DNA of 64,000 bases from Planctomycetota bacterium (GCA_020638735.1 JACKHZ010000008.1:992001-1056000), one strand, 5' to 3'. Numbered from the stretch's first letter, positions 17,141 to 26,289 are shown. Notes: a model not told the origin generated them from the sequence alone. Made by a program: numbers and translations.

Positions 17141-19129
17141 TCAGCGCATTCTCGGCACCGCTTCGATGTCTGCCCCTTCCTGCACCCACTGCCACCACGC
17201 GGCCTCGATCTGCCGTACCCGCAGGGCCGTCAGGGGCTCTTCGCGGCGTCCAACCGACATCCGGCCGGCCTCCAACACGACATTCGGCGAGAACGCTTCC
17301 ACGTAGCCGGGCGGCGGGAGCCGCTCATGCGCCATGCCGCCGCGACGGAACCGCCCATCGAGGAGCGTCAGCGCCTCCTCGATGCGCAGCGCATCGCGAC
17401 GCTCGGTGGCGCCGATGTCGAGCAACATGCGCACACCGTGATCTCCCGGGGGCGGTGGTGGCACGCCGAGCACAGCCCCCATCCCGGCGGCGAGCTCCAC
17501 GGCCGTGAGCCAACCATCGCCATCCGCGTCCGCCGCCACGATGCACTGCCGGACGCGAACCGGCGAGAGGGCTTCCGGCGCCGGTGCCAACGGAGTGCGC
17601 GCGACGACCCGGTCATTGAGCCCGTGGACATCGATGATGGCGACGTCGGGAAGGCACCAGCCGGCGACCCCCACCGAGGACATCGCCAACACGGGCACAT
17701 CCCCGGTCGACAAGTCCAGGCGGCGCCGCTCGGGCAGACTGATCGCCATGCCGCGGTAGAAGGACGCGTGCTGACTCGCGCGGAGACAGATCAAGTGCTC
17801 CTGCAGCCAGCCCTGGTTGCGCTCGTACCACCTGGCCAATGGCTGCAGAGACCCCGGCACCTTGTCGACGATCGGGTAGAAGCCCGGGCGTGCCTGCTCC
17901 GCGGTCCAGCCGAGCAGCAGCCACCCGGGCGCGTTCGACAGGGCCAGGGCGAGCGCCGTCGCCGTCGCCCACGCTGCACGACTGGTGGCACGGGCAACGA
18001 CCGCCACCGCCGACAGGGCGCACAACGGCCCCAACTGGCTGAAGACGCGATACTCGAAATGGTCGCCACCGACCTTGACGACGTAGTAGGCGACATGCGC
18101 GAGGGTCGCGATGACGACCGTCGCGGACGCCAACCTCGCGAACACGACGTGCGCCCCACCACGCCACACCGCCCGCGTCGCGGCGACAGCTCCAAAGAGG
18201 CCGAACGGCAACCACAACCACACGCCGTGCTCGAACGCATAACACTGCAGGTACCGCCAACCTGCCTCGGGCCACGGCGCGAGCACCTTGGCGTAGTACG
18301 TATTCGGCAGCCACTCCGAATAGTAGATCCTGCGGAGAACCAGCTGGGCCACTACCACCAATACGGGCAGAGCGCCCGTCAGCAGGCGCGACCAGGACGC
18401 GCGTCTCGTCACTCCAGCCATCACCGCGCAACAACAGGTCGCGGCGACGAGCAGCAATCCGTCGGGACGAGTCAACTCCGCGAGCAAGGCGCAGGTGTGC
18501 CAGACCACCCAGGCGCGCGTGCGGTGCGGGGCGCCGTCGACGCAGAGACCACTGATCACCCAGCCGAGGAAGCAGGCGTTGAACAATGCGGTCTCGAGGC
18601 CACTCGTCTGCCACTGGAGGAAAGTGCGGTTGGTGACGACGGCGAGCAGGACCGCCAGCCAGATCACCGCTCCGACCGGGCGACCATCCCGGTGCTTCAA
18701 GCGCATCGCAGCGAAGGCGATGATCGCGAACTGCAGGACGCCGAAGGCCATCGACAGCACGTTCGCGGCGTCGGGAGGCTCGATGCCGCTCCAACTCCAG
18801 ACGGCCCACAGCAGCGAAGCCCAGAGGAACGACGAGCAGCCCTCGACCGGCGCGAAGGGCGCGGGATTCCAGACCAACCCGGCGCCATCGCGCGCATTCG
18901 ACACGTAGCGAAACGTGATGAAGGCGTCGTCACAGAGGAAGCTCAGCGCCTGCGCGCCGCACACCATGCCGACGCAGAGCAGCAACAGCAGCAATCCCGA
19001 GACGCCCCGGCCCCGACTCACGGCGACGCGGAGGCCGGCGGCCGTGACGTTGTTCATCCGGAGGACAATAGCGTCGCCCAACGGGGCCACAAACGCCCTC
19101 GACTTCGCGCCATCTTCGCATCGAGTCAC
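17141..19129 (-). CDS. GT-C-type membrane glycosyltransferase with EF-hand loop
   Basis: A 662-residue membrane protein with about ten hydrophobic helices. Near the N-terminus, CDDAFITFRYV with GLVWNPAPFAPVEGCSSFLW matches the loop of polyprenyl-phosphate-dependent GT-C enzymes (AftB-like), where the Asp pair is catalytic. The soluble C-terminal part contains a perfect EF-hand loop at 534-545 (DADGDGWLTAVE). The GTG start at 19129 overlaps the hutD stop (GTGA); an ATG at 19057 is the alternative and leaves the first helix intact. Base composition looks more AT-rich than in the neighbours and the gene is flanked by hutD 3' copies, which suggests acquisition. Donor and acceptor sugars are unknown. 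Confidence 0.72.
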   Translation of the reverse strand: MTRCEDGAKSRAFVAPLGDAIVLRMNNVTAAGLRVAVSRGRGVSGLLLLLLCVGMVCGAQALSFLCDDAFITFRYVSNARDGAGLVWNPAPFAPVEGCSSFLWASLLWAVWSWSGIEPPDAANVLSMAFGVLQFAIIAFAAMRLKHRDGRPVGAVIWLAVLLAVVTNRTFLQWQTSGLETALFNACFLGWVISGLCVDGAPHRTRAWVVWHTCALLAELTRPDGLLLVAATCCCAVMAGVTRRASWSRLLTGALPVLVVVAQLVLRRIYYSEWLPNTYYAKVLAPWPEAGWRYLQCYAFEHGVWLWLPFGLFGAVAATRAVWRGGAHVVFARLASATVVIATLAHVAYYVVKVGGDHFEYRVFSQLGPLCALSAVAVVARATSRAAWATATALALALSNAPGWLLLGWTAEQARPGFYPIVDKVPGSLQPLARWYERNQGWLQEHLICLRASQHASFYRGMAISLPERRRLDLSTGDVPVLAMSSVGVAGWCLPDVAIIDVHGLNDRVVARTPLAPAPEALSPVRVRQCIVAADADGDGWLTAVELAAGMGAVLGVPPPPPGDHGVRMLLDIGATERRDALRIEEALTLLDGRFRRGGMAHERLPPPGYVEAFSPNVVLEAGRMSVGRREEPLTALRVRQIEAAWWQWVQEGADIEAVPRMR

Positions 19130-19746
19130 GGATCCACACCGTGCCGAGCGACGAACGTCACCACCAGCACCACCACCGCCCCATCCATCGCCAGCAGCTC
19201 GCCGGCGATCGCGCCGTCGCAGCGCACCGCGTCGCCACCGCCGGCAGAGCCGCCGAGCACGCCGCCGAAGACCGTCGCGACGCCCTGCAGACCGAGCAGC
19301 ACGTGCTGGCCGGCAGGCAGCGACAGCGGCGCGGTCGCGCCTTCGGACAGCTCCAGCAGCGCGGCGTCGGCCAGCACGTCCGAGCGGCGCACCATGACGT
19401 TGAGATCGTCGATCGGGCCGCCGCGCAGCCGCGCGTGCACCGGCGCTTCACCGGCGAAGTCGACGCGCTGCCAACGCTGATCGAGCAGCACGCGCCGACC
19501 ATCGACGTCGAGCTCGACGCCGTCGCCGCGCACCAGCCACAGCGAGCGATCGACCCCCGGGAACACCGAGAACGGCCCGTCCGCGGCGACGCCGGCGCAG
19601 CTGACCCGCCAGCGGAAGCCGCGCTCGACGCTGCCGTCGGGCGGATCGATCGCGACCTCGCGCGTCTGGCCGAGCCCGTTGCGCCACGGCACGACACGCT
19701 GCGCGTGGTGCGGCAACCAGGTCAGGAACGGCTTCGCTTCGGGCAT
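19126..19746 (-). CDS. HutD/Ves family cupin protein
   Basis: A 206-residue double-cupin protein. The N-terminal signature VPWRNGLGQTREVAIDP (HutD: WKNGGGxTREI) and SVFPGVDRSLWLV are characteristic. HutD proteins accompany histidine-utilisation genes and are proposed to modulate formiminoglutamate levels; Ves is a related cold-induced protein. No hut genes are visible here. The ATG at 19746 is chosen because the N-terminal motif begins shortly after it; the open frame continues upstream across the divergent gene. Its 3' 60 bases are duplicated at 17041. The stop overlaps the glycosyltransferase start by 4 bases. Confidence 0.82.
   Translation of the reverse strand: MPEAKPFLTWLPHHAQRVVPWRNGLGQTREVAIDPPDGSVERGFRWRVSCAGVAADGPFSVFPGVDRSLWLVRGDGVELDVDGRRVLLDQRWQRVDFAGEAPVHARLRGGPIDDLNVMVRRSDVLADAALLELSEGATAPLSLPAGQHVLLGLQGVATVFGGVLGGSAGGGDAVRCDGAIAGELLAMDGAVVVLVVTFVARHGVDP
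19151..19209 (-). repeat. Copy 2 of the 59-bp direct repeat (within the hutD 3' end)
   Basis: This copy is part of the intact hutD reading frame (GELLAMDGAVVVLVVTF) and is therefore probably the parent of the copy at 17041-17099, from which it differs at 5 of 59 positions. The copies are about 2.1 kb apart and face the same way. Confidence 0.75.
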
Positions 19747-19796
19747 CGGCGACCGGCGCGATGCTACCTCCAGGCGGCGGCGGTAGCCTGCTCGCC

Positions 19797-20477
19797 GTGG
19801 CCCGCCCAGTCTCCGACCAGACCTTCTTCGTGCGCATGGGCCTGCTGCTGCTGGCGTTGATCGTCGGCGGCTTCGGCGGCCGCGCGCTGCGGCACCACGA
19901 AGAGCTTTCGCCAACGGCTGCGGTGGTCGTGCCGCACGTACTGACGATCGGAGCGTGGTTCGTGCTGCTGCCGCTGCAGGCGTACTGGATCGGCCGCGGC
20001 CGGCGCCGCCTGCACCGCCTGATCGGCTACGCGAGCGTGCCGCTGGCGATCGCGCTCTTGTGGACCGGCGGCCTGGTGATGGCTTCCAACTACCGGCTGA
20101 AGCACGACGCCCCGCTGGTGCTGTTCAACCTGATCAACCTGGTGCAGTTCGTCGGACTGTTCACCGCGGCGCTGCTGACGGTGCGGCGGCCCGCAGTGCA
20201 CAAGCGACTGATGCTGTGGGCGTCGATCGCGATGATGCCCCCGGCGCTGGTGCGTCTGATGCAGGCGGTCTCGTTGCCCGAGGCCCTGACGGTGCTGCCG
20301 ATCGTCGCCTTGTGGGTCCCGTGCCTGCGCCACGACCGCGCGACGCTCGGCCGTGTGCACGCGACGACGTGGTGCACGATCGCCGTGATCGCCTTCGGCA
20401 TCGCCATCGGCGGACCGATCGGCTTCGGCGGCTGGTGGGCCGAGCTGGTCGAACGCTGGCTCGGATCAGGCGCCTGA
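19797..20477 (+). CDS. Multi-pass membrane protein resembling DUF2306
   Basis: A 226-residue integral membrane protein with about six helices. The pattern VPHVLTIGAWFVLLPLQAYWIGRGRRRLHRLIGYASVPLA, a His followed by a Leu-rich helix and then an Arg-rich RRRLHR turn, resembles DUF2306-type membrane proteins; paired His residues could bind heme, but that is inference. The start is uncertain: GTG 19797 is used, with ATG at 19761 or 19836 as alternatives, and none has a good ribosome binding site. It is divergent from hutD, leaving almost no promoter space. Function unknown. Confidence 0.6.
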   Translation: MARPVSDQTFFVRMGLLLLALIVGGFGGRALRHHEELSPTAAVVVPHVLTIGAWFVLLPLQAYWIGRGRRRLHRLIGYASVPLAIALLWTGGLVMASNYRLKHDAPLVLFNLINLVQFVGLFTAALLTVRRPAVHKRLMLWASIAMMPPALVRLMQAVSLPEALTVLPIVALWVPCLRHDRATLGRVHATTWCTIAVIAFGIAIGGPIGFGGWWAELVERWLGSGA

Positions 20478-20488
20478 GCCCCTCAGCC

Positions 20489-20648
20489 TCAGCTCTCGAC
20501 CGGCATCCGCAACACCAGCAGGGCCAACTCAGGATCGGCGATGAACTCGAGCACAGCCGCGAGCCGATCTGCCAACAGTCGCCGAGCCGCGCAAGCAACC
20601 GATGGCCGAGGTTCTCGTCCAACAGCAGGCCGGTCCGACGGTCGTCAT
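20489..20648 (-). pseudogene. Remnant of a DUF5615 PIN-like toxin gene
   Basis: One frame gives GLLLDENLGHRLLARLGD, which matches the N-terminus of DUF5615 PIN-like toxins (LLDENL.. with the first catalytic Asp). A different frame further on gives AAVLEFIADPELALLVLRMP and a stop, which matches the family C-terminus. Only about 160 bases remain of the usual 340 or so. The central catalytic region is deleted and at least two frame changes are needed. An ATG at 20648 still overlaps the stop of the DUF433 relic (ATGA). It is a dead toxin gene. Confidence 0.65.
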
Positions 20649-20872
20649 GCCGCCGGCGGCTCGGAAAGGCGCCGCTCCCGGGCCGCCGCGAACGCCATGA
20701 CCGCTCGCAGGTGTTCTGGAAGAACGTCCGGGAAGTCGGCGAGGATTTCCGCCTCGGTCATCCCGCCGGCGAGTTATTCGAGCACATCGACGACCGTGAT
20801 CCGTGTGCCGCGCAGGCAGGGTTTGCCGCTGCGCACTCCCGGCGTCACCGTGATCCAGTCTTCAAATCGCAT
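20645..20872 (-). pseudogene. DUF433 antitoxin gene interrupted by one nonsense codon
   Basis: From ATG 20872 the frame reads as a 75-residue DUF433 antitoxin: TPGVRSGKPCLRGTRITVVDVLE, then TAA at 20776-20774, then LAGGMTEAEILADFPDVLPEHLRAVMAFAAARE to a stop at 20645. The stop falls exactly where the family has Tyr, so one base change (TAT or TAC to TAA) explains it. Total length and the overlap with the toxin relic are normal. Truncation at 32 residues should abolish function, although readthrough or restart at the in-frame ATG in GGMTEAE cannot be excluded. Confidence 0.75.
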
Positions 20873-20950
20873 GGCGCAAGGCGAACAGGTCTCGCCCTCT
20901 GAGGCAGCGAGCAACCCTCCCTCGAGAAGTCGCCTTCGGGCAGCCATGCC

Positions 20951-22501
20951 TCACGCGCCTTCTTGCTGCGCGCCCTTCTTCGCCTGCCGCGCCTCGCGCA
21001 GCAAGCCCTGCGCCTCGTCGTAGTACATCTGCCGCGGGTCGTAGCCGAGCTCGACGAGCTGTCGCGCCTGCTTCGGCGTGCACAGTCCGACCGCCTTGCG
21101 CTCGAGCAGCTGCTCGCGCAGCGCCTCGGCCTGGTGGCTCGACAGCTCGGCGATCGGTTCGGTCGGCAGCCCCGCGCGGCGGAAGTAGGCGAGCTGGTCC
21201 TTGGTCGCGCGTTCGCCGCCGCCGCGCCGCCGCAGCCACTCGCCCATGTCGATGCCGACCGCGGCGAACGGGTCGCGCTTCTTCAACTGGTAGACGACGT
21301 CGGCGTGCAGCGCCTCCTGCTCCTGCTGCGCCAGCTCCATCGCCAGCTCGAGCGCGATCGCCTCACCATCGGCGCTGGCCTTCTGGGCGATGCGCCGCGC
21401 CGCGGCCTGCAGCTCGTCGTCCATGCCGGCGAAGATGTCGACGGCCTGCGCCAGCGAGTGGCGGCAGTGGCTCGGCACGAAGTCGAGCACCAGCAGGTCG
21501 CGTTTGCCTTTGGCCGGGCGCGTGCCGCGGCCGACCATCTGCGCGTAGAACGACCGCGACAGCACCGGCCGCGCGATCGCCACCAGCGCGATCTCCGGCA
21601 CGTCGAAGCCCTCGGTGAACAGCGAGCAGTTGACCAGCACCTGGATCTCGCCGCGGCGGAAGCGCTGCAGCACCGGCGCGCGCAGCTCGAACGACGTGGT
21701 GCCGTCGAGCGCGGCGGCGAAGTCCGGCCGCCCGGCCATCTCGTTCATCACCCGCGTCAGCGCGTAGGCGTGCGCCACCGACGCGGCGAAGACGATCGTC
21801 GGCCGGCCGTCGCGTTCGCGCAGGATCGGCGTGGCGATCTCGGCGAGGTGCAGCTCCTGGTTGAGGATCGCTTCGACGTCGCGCTGTGACAGCTCGCCCG
21901 CGACCTTTCGCACCCGCGAGAAGTCGGCCTGCGTCTGCACGACGAACGAGCGGATCTGGCACAGGAAGCCGTCGCGGATCGCCGCGCGCATGTCGTACTC
22001 GAACGCGACCGCCGAGAAGACCTCGCCGAGCGGCACACGGTCGCTGCGGTCCGGGGTCGCGGTGACGCCGAGCAGCCAGGCGTCGAAGTGGCCGAGCACG
22101 GCGCGATACGACTCGGCGGTGGCGTGGTGCGCCTCGTCGACGACGACGATCTTGAACGCGTCGCGCGGCACGTCCTTCAGCCGCTGCTGCAGCGTCTGGA
22201 TGCTGGCGACGGTGATCTTCGGCCGAGTGCCGTCCGGCCGCGTCAGGTCGCGCCGCCCCGCCATCTCGACGGCGACGGTGTCGTTGCACCACAGCGAGAT
22301 CTTCTCCCGCGCCTGCTCGACCAGCTCCTGCCGGTGCGCCAGCACCAGCACCGGGCCCTTGGCGAGCCGCGCGATCTCGGCGAACAACACCGTCTTGCCG
22401 GTGCCGGTCGGCATCACCACGAGCACCGCGCGATGGCCCTGCCGGTAGGCCTCGCGCACCCGGGTGATCGCCTGCTGTTGGTAGGGTCGGAGCTGCATCA
22501 T
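20951..22501 (-). CDS. Superfamily 2 DEAD/DEAH-box helicase (RadD-like)
   Basis: A 516-residue SF2 helicase. Motif Q region LRPYQQQAITRV, motif I MPTGTGKT, motif II VVDEAHH, motif III GVTATPDR, motif V LVNCSLFTEGFDVPEI and motif VI QMVGRGTRP are all present. The C-terminal tail has a small repeated fold seen in RadD-like helicases (KDQLAYFRRAGL and CTPKQARQLVELGYD). RadD-type enzymes act in DNA repair or branch processing; other SF2 roles, including defence, are possible. It starts at ATG 22501 or the adjacent ATG 22498. It sits beside a decayed toxin-antitoxin pair. Confidence 0.9.
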   Translation of the reverse strand: MMQLRPYQQQAITRVREAYRQGHRAVLVVMPTGTGKTVLFAEIARLAKGPVLVLAHRQELVEQAREKISLWCNDTVAVEMAGRRDLTRPDGTRPKITVASIQTLQQRLKDVPRDAFKIVVVDEAHHATAESYRAVLGHFDAWLLGVTATPDRSDRVPLGEVFSAVAFEYDMRAAIRDGFLCQIRSFVVQTQADFSRVRKVAGELSQRDVEAILNQELHLAEIATPILRERDGRPTIVFAASVAHAYALTRVMNEMAGRPDFAAALDGTTSFELRAPVLQRFRRGEIQVLVNCSLFTEGFDVPEIALVAIARPVLSRSFYAQMVGRGTRPAKGKRDLLVLDFVPSHCRHSLAQAVDIFAGMDDELQAAARRIAQKASADGEAIALELAMELAQQEQEALHADVVYQLKKRDPFAAVGIDMGEWLRRRGGGERATKDQLAYFRRAGLPTEPIAELSSHQAEALREQLLERKAVGLCTPKQARQLVELGYDPRQMYYDEAQGLLREARQAKKGAQQEGA

Positions 22502-22555
22502 GCTCCGTAGAGCCTGCGCGGGGGGAACGGCGGCCGACGTCGTCCCCCGGCGAAA

Positions 22556-23176
22556 CTAGCCGCCGGACGTGCGCGCGACCAGATAGTCGACGACGACCTT
22601 CGCGACCCGCTCGGCGCCGATGCGGATGCGGTTGCCGGAGCTCAGCTTCTTCGCCGTGTCGATGGTCTCCTTGACCGAACCCGGCCCCGACGTGGTGACC
22701 GAGGTATTGCCGCGCGTCTGCGTGGTGCTGTTGCCGCTCTCGTCGATGTCCACGCGCTGGTCTATCGTGATGACGTCGAGCTTCTTGCCGGACGCGTCGG
22801 CGATCTCGACCGTCACGTTGACCTGGCTGTAGCCGGTCCAGATGCTGCCGAGGTCCAGCGTCGTCACGTCGGTGCGGATCGTGTAGGGCGCGCCTGACTC
22901 GCTGATCTGCAGGCCCGCGTCGCGGCCGGCCTGCTTCAGCGTGTTGGCGAAGATCGGCTTCATCGACGCCATGTCGTTGTCGCGGTTCGCGACCTTGTCC
23001 GGCTCGGTCCCCACGTCGGGCACCGACGAGATCTGGAGCGGCTGGAACGCGAACGCCTTCTGACCGACGAACGGGTTGGGTTCGGCCTGCTGGACCACGG
23101 TCCAGGCGGTGCAGCTCTGCAATCCCAGGGTCACGAACAGCACGAGGCAGGCCAGGAGAGAACGGTACGAACGCAT
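22556..23176 (-). CDS. Lipoprotein of unknown function
   Basis: A 206-residue lipoprotein: signal with core LLACLVLFVTLGLQ and lipobox LQSC (Cys22). GGAGG lies 8 bases before the ATG at 23176; the longer open frame to 23485 lacks support. The mature part has NPFVGQKAFAFQPLQISS and a beta-rich middle (YSQVNVTVEIADASGKKLDVIT) in the manner of DUF4410-type outer-membrane lipoproteins, ending in a helix with RIRIGAERVAKVVVDYLV. I cannot assign a function. It is probably anchored in the outer membrane. Confidence 0.72.
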   Translation of the reverse strand: MRSYRSLLACLVLFVTLGLQSCTAWTVVQQAEPNPFVGQKAFAFQPLQISSVPDVGTEPDKVANRDNDMASMKPIFANTLKQAGRDAGLQISESGAPYTIRTDVTTLDLGSIWTGYSQVNVTVEIADASGKKLDVITIDQRVDIDESGNSTTQTRGNTSVTTSGPGSVKETIDTAKKLSSGNRIRIGAERVAKVVVDYLVARTSGG

Positions 23177-23432
23177 CGGGATTCCTCCGGAGAGAGCGGA
23201 CGAGAGGCGACCGTCCCGAACCCCGGATCCACACCGGAACACACCAGGGGACGGCTGCTGTGGCTGCACCAAGATGCGTCGTGAGCGCCCGATCTGGCTC
23301 GAGAAATGTCGGCACTTTCCGCCCCTTCGGACAATGGTGCATCGACGACATCTGGCACAGTGACATCGAATCCCGGCGCCCCCATGGGGCGTCGGACTCG
23401 TCGTCGATAGCTTCCCCGCGCCTCGGTGACGA

Positions 23433-24083
23433 CTACCCCTGGCGGGGCGCCGGCGGCACCTCGTTGGTGACCACCAGCGGCGCACCGGCCGCGCGCGCGG
23501 CCTCGACCGCCGCCTGCATCGCCGCGAAGCCGCGCTGCGCCGCAGCGACGAACGGCGCGCCGACGTCCGCGGGCTGTTCGCGCCAACCAGCCGAGACCTC
23601 GCGATCTGCCTGGAACGTGCGCTGATTGAGCCACTGCAGCTGCTCGTGCAGCACCTGCAGCGAGCCGATCTCGGCGTCCTGACCGTCCGGCCGCGGCGCG
23701 CGGATCGTCACCGGGAACTCCCCCGGCAGCCACAGCTCGCAGGCCAGCAACTGGCCGTAGAGCGACTTCGCGAACTTCTGCTCGGCGGCCTCGCGCCACT
23801 GCGGCTCGAACTCGCACAGCAAAGGCACCGTGTCGGGCCACTCGAGCTCGCTGTGCTCGGCGTAGAAGGCCAGCAGCCGCAACGCGGTCCAACCGGCGGC
23901 GCCGAGGTCGAACTCGACCGCGACGTCCGCGCCTTCGTCCCAGACCAGCTGCTCGCCGACCTTGACCGCGACGCCGTCGCGCAGGTCGCGACGCCACGCC
24001 TCGACCCCGGCGCGCAGCAGCGCGGGGTCGCCTTGCTGCCGCGCGAAGAAGCGCGACAGCGGCCCGACGAAGGCGTTCGCCAA
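23433..24083 (-). CDS. Hypothetical protein co-transcribed with the S9 peptidase
   Basis: A 216-residue soluble protein without signal peptide or known motif. It is rich in Trp and acidic residues (LVWDEGADVAVEFDLGAAGW, LVQE-like helices) and ends in an Ala-rich helix. The ATG at 24083 lies one base after the stop of the DPP-IV-like peptidase, so the two genes are translated as a unit, but no functional link can be read from the sequence. It could be a cytosolic accessory protein. Confidence 0.6.
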   Translation of the reverse strand: MANAFVGPLSRFFARQQGDPALLRAGVEAWRRDLRDGVAVKVGEQLVWDEGADVAVEFDLGAAGWTALRLLAFYAEHSELEWPDTVPLLCEFEPQWREAAEQKFAKSLYGQLLACELWLPGEFPVTIRAPRPDGQDAEIGSLQVLHEQLQWLNQRTFQADREVSAGWREQPADVGAPFVAAAQRGFAAMQAAVEAARAAGAPLVVTNEVPPAPRQG

Positions 24084-24084
24084 G

Positions 24085-26289
24085 CTACAGGTTCTCCTCG
24101 ACGAACTTCAGGAAGCGCGAGAACAGGTGCACCTGCTGCGGCAGCGTCTCGATGCCGTGGCGAACGCCCGGGTAGACCATGAAGTCGCAGTCCTTGCCGT
24201 GCATCTGCAGCGCGTGCAGGAACTGCAGGCTGTTCTGCATGTGCACGTTGTCGTCCATCGCCGCGGCGACCAGCATCAACTTGCCGTGCAGGTTGTCGGC
24301 GGCGGCGGTGACGCTGCCGCTCTCGTAGCCATCGGCGTTGTCGGTCGGCAGGCCACCGTAGCGCTCGGTGTAGATGGTGTCGTAGAGGCGCCAGTCGGTG
24401 ACCGGATTGACGGCGACGCCGAGCGACCAGTGGCGACTGTGGGTCAGGTTGTAGAGCGTCTGGTAGCCGCCGTAGCTCCAGCCCCAGATGCCGACGCGTT
24501 CTTCGTCGGCGATGCCCTTCTCCAGCAGCCAGTTGACGCCGTCCTCCAGGTCACTGAGCTCGCTCTGGCCGAGTTGTCGCCAGCAGGCCTTGGCGAACTT
24601 GCGCCCCTTGCCGCTGGCCGAGCGGTTGTCGCAGCAGAACACCACGTAGCCGCGCTGCGCCACGAGCTGGTGCCACAGGTAGTCGCGGCCCATCCAGCGA
24701 TCGCGCACGCGCGGCGTGTGCGGGCCCGAGTAGGTGAACTGCAGCACCGGGTACTTCTTGTTGGCGTCGTAGTCGACCGGCTTGATCAGCATCGCCTCCA
24801 TCGGGAAGCCGTCGCGGGTCATCACCTGCAACAGCTCGGGCGCTCGGAGGTCGTAGGTCTCCATCATCGCCGGATTGGACTCGGCGATCTTGCGCAGCTC
24901 CTTGCCCTCGACGTCGCGGAGGAACGTGCACGGCGGCACCTCGATCGAGCTCCACTCGGTCCAGTAGGTCTTGTGGTCGGGCGCCATCTTGACGTCGTGC
25001 GTGCCGCGACCTTCGGTCAGACGCTGCATGGCGCCGCCCTTCAGCGGCACGCGATAGAGGTGCGCCTGCACCAAGCTGTCCTTGTCGGACAGCACGTAGA
25101 CGCAGCCGCTCGTCTCGTCGACGTCGACCACCTCGAGCACCTGCCAGTCGCCTTCGGTCAGGCGACCCTGCTCCTTGCCGTCGCGAGCGAAGCGGTAGAG
25201 GTGCTTGTAGCCGTCGCGCTCGCTGAGCCAGAGGAACGACGTGCCGCCGTCGAGCCACTGCGGCTCGGGGCCGGCCTCGACCCAGCAGTCGCTGGTCTCG
25301 CGCCACAGCTTGCGCGACTTGCCGGATGCAGGGTCACCGGCGCACATGTCGAGCCAGGTCTGTTCGCGGTTCTGCACCTGGAACAGCACTTCCTTGCTGT
25401 CCGGCGCCCACGTCACGCGCACCACCAGCCGGTCCTTGGCGGGATACTCGGAGACGTCGAACCACTTCGTCTCGCCGCTCGCGACGTCGACCGCGCCGAT
25501 CTCGACGATCGGGTTGGGCTCGCCGACCTTGGGATAGTTGGTGCGCTCGATCTTCGGCCGCGCCGGTTCGTCGCTGACCAGCACGAACTCCTCCACCGGC
25601 GACTCGTCGAGCTTGAGCAGCGCGATGCGCTTGCTGTCGGGCGACCACCAGAAGCCCTGGAAGTTGCCGCGGCCGTAGAGCTCTTCCTGGTAGACCCAGT
25701 CGAGGCGCCCGTAGAACAGGTCGTCGTGGCCGCCGCCGGTCAGCGCGCGCACCTCACCGCCGGCCGTCGGCACGACGTGCAGGTTGTAGTCGGTGATGAA
25801 CGCGACGGTCTTGCCGTCCGGCGAGAAGCTGACACCGACCTCTTCCTTGTCCGGCGTGTTGGTCAGTCGCACCGCCTTGCCGTCGAGACCCGACGCGAAC
25901 AGGTCGCCGCCGATGGCGACGACGAAGTGCTGGTGCGCCGCGTCCCAGGTCCAGTTGTCGGCGTCGTCGACCGGATCGATCTCGGCGTCGTCACCCAACA
26001 GTTCTTCGAGCTGTGCCTGCAGCGCCTTGTCGTCGACCAGCGGCTCGCGCTTGCCGGTCGCGGCCTCGACCTTCCACCACTTCGGCACGCCGCGGCCGGG
26101 CACCGACTCCTCACCGGCGTCGTGCACCGCGTAGTGCGTCGCGTCGAGCCAGGCGAGCGGCTTCTCAGCCGGCACCTGCATCTTGAAGTCGAGCCGGAAC
26201 ATGTCGATCGGCTGCAGCTTCTTCTGCGCCGAGACGGTCGCGGCGAAGCCGGCGAGGACGGTGGAAGTGACAAGGAAGACGCGCTTCAT
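24085..26289 (-). CDS. Secreted S9B (dipeptidyl peptidase IV-type) peptidase
   Basis: A 734-residue serine peptidase with a signal peptide (MKRVFLVTSTVLAGFAATVSA). The N-terminal 470 residues form the DPP-IV beta-propeller, with WD-like strands such as GVSFSPDGKTVAFITDYNL. The C-terminal alpha/beta hydrolase carries nucleophile Ser605 in GWSYGGY, the acid Asp in AAMDDNVHMQ (679-680) and His711 in GVRHGI. Family enzymes remove X-Pro or X-Ala dipeptides from peptide N-termini. Together with the POT transporters it suggests growth on peptides. Length and triad are complete. Confidence 0.93.
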   Translation of the reverse strand: MKRVFLVTSTVLAGFAATVSAQKKLQPIDMFRLDFKMQVPAEKPLAWLDATHYAVHDAGEESVPGRGVPKWWKVEAATGKREPLVDDKALQAQLEELLGDDAEIDPVDDADNWTWDAAHQHFVVAIGGDLFASGLDGKAVRLTNTPDKEEVGVSFSPDGKTVAFITDYNLHVVPTAGGEVRALTGGGHDDLFYGRLDWVYQEELYGRGNFQGFWWSPDSKRIALLKLDESPVEEFVLVSDEPARPKIERTNYPKVGEPNPIVEIGAVDVASGETKWFDVSEYPAKDRLVVRVTWAPDSKEVLFQVQNREQTWLDMCAGDPASGKSRKLWRETSDCWVEAGPEPQWLDGGTSFLWLSERDGYKHLYRFARDGKEQGRLTEGDWQVLEVVDVDETSGCVYVLSDKDSLVQAHLYRVPLKGGAMQRLTEGRGTHDVKMAPDHKTYWTEWSSIEVPPCTFLRDVEGKELRKIAESNPAMMETYDLRAPELLQVMTRDGFPMEAMLIKPVDYDANKKYPVLQFTYSGPHTPRVRDRWMGRDYLWHQLVAQRGYVVFCCDNRSASGKGRKFAKACWRQLGQSELSDLEDGVNWLLEKGIADEERVGIWGWSYGGYQTLYNLTHSRHWSLGVAVNPVTDWRLYDTIYTERYGGLPTDNADGYESGSVTAAADNLHGKLMLVAAAMDDNVHMQNSLQFLHALQMHGKDCDFMVYPGVRHGIETLPQQVHLFSRFLKFVEENL

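Noticed and set aside
23177..23432. Sigma-54-like TGGCAC at about 23355
   Set aside because: The -12 half (TTGC at the right distance) is absent.
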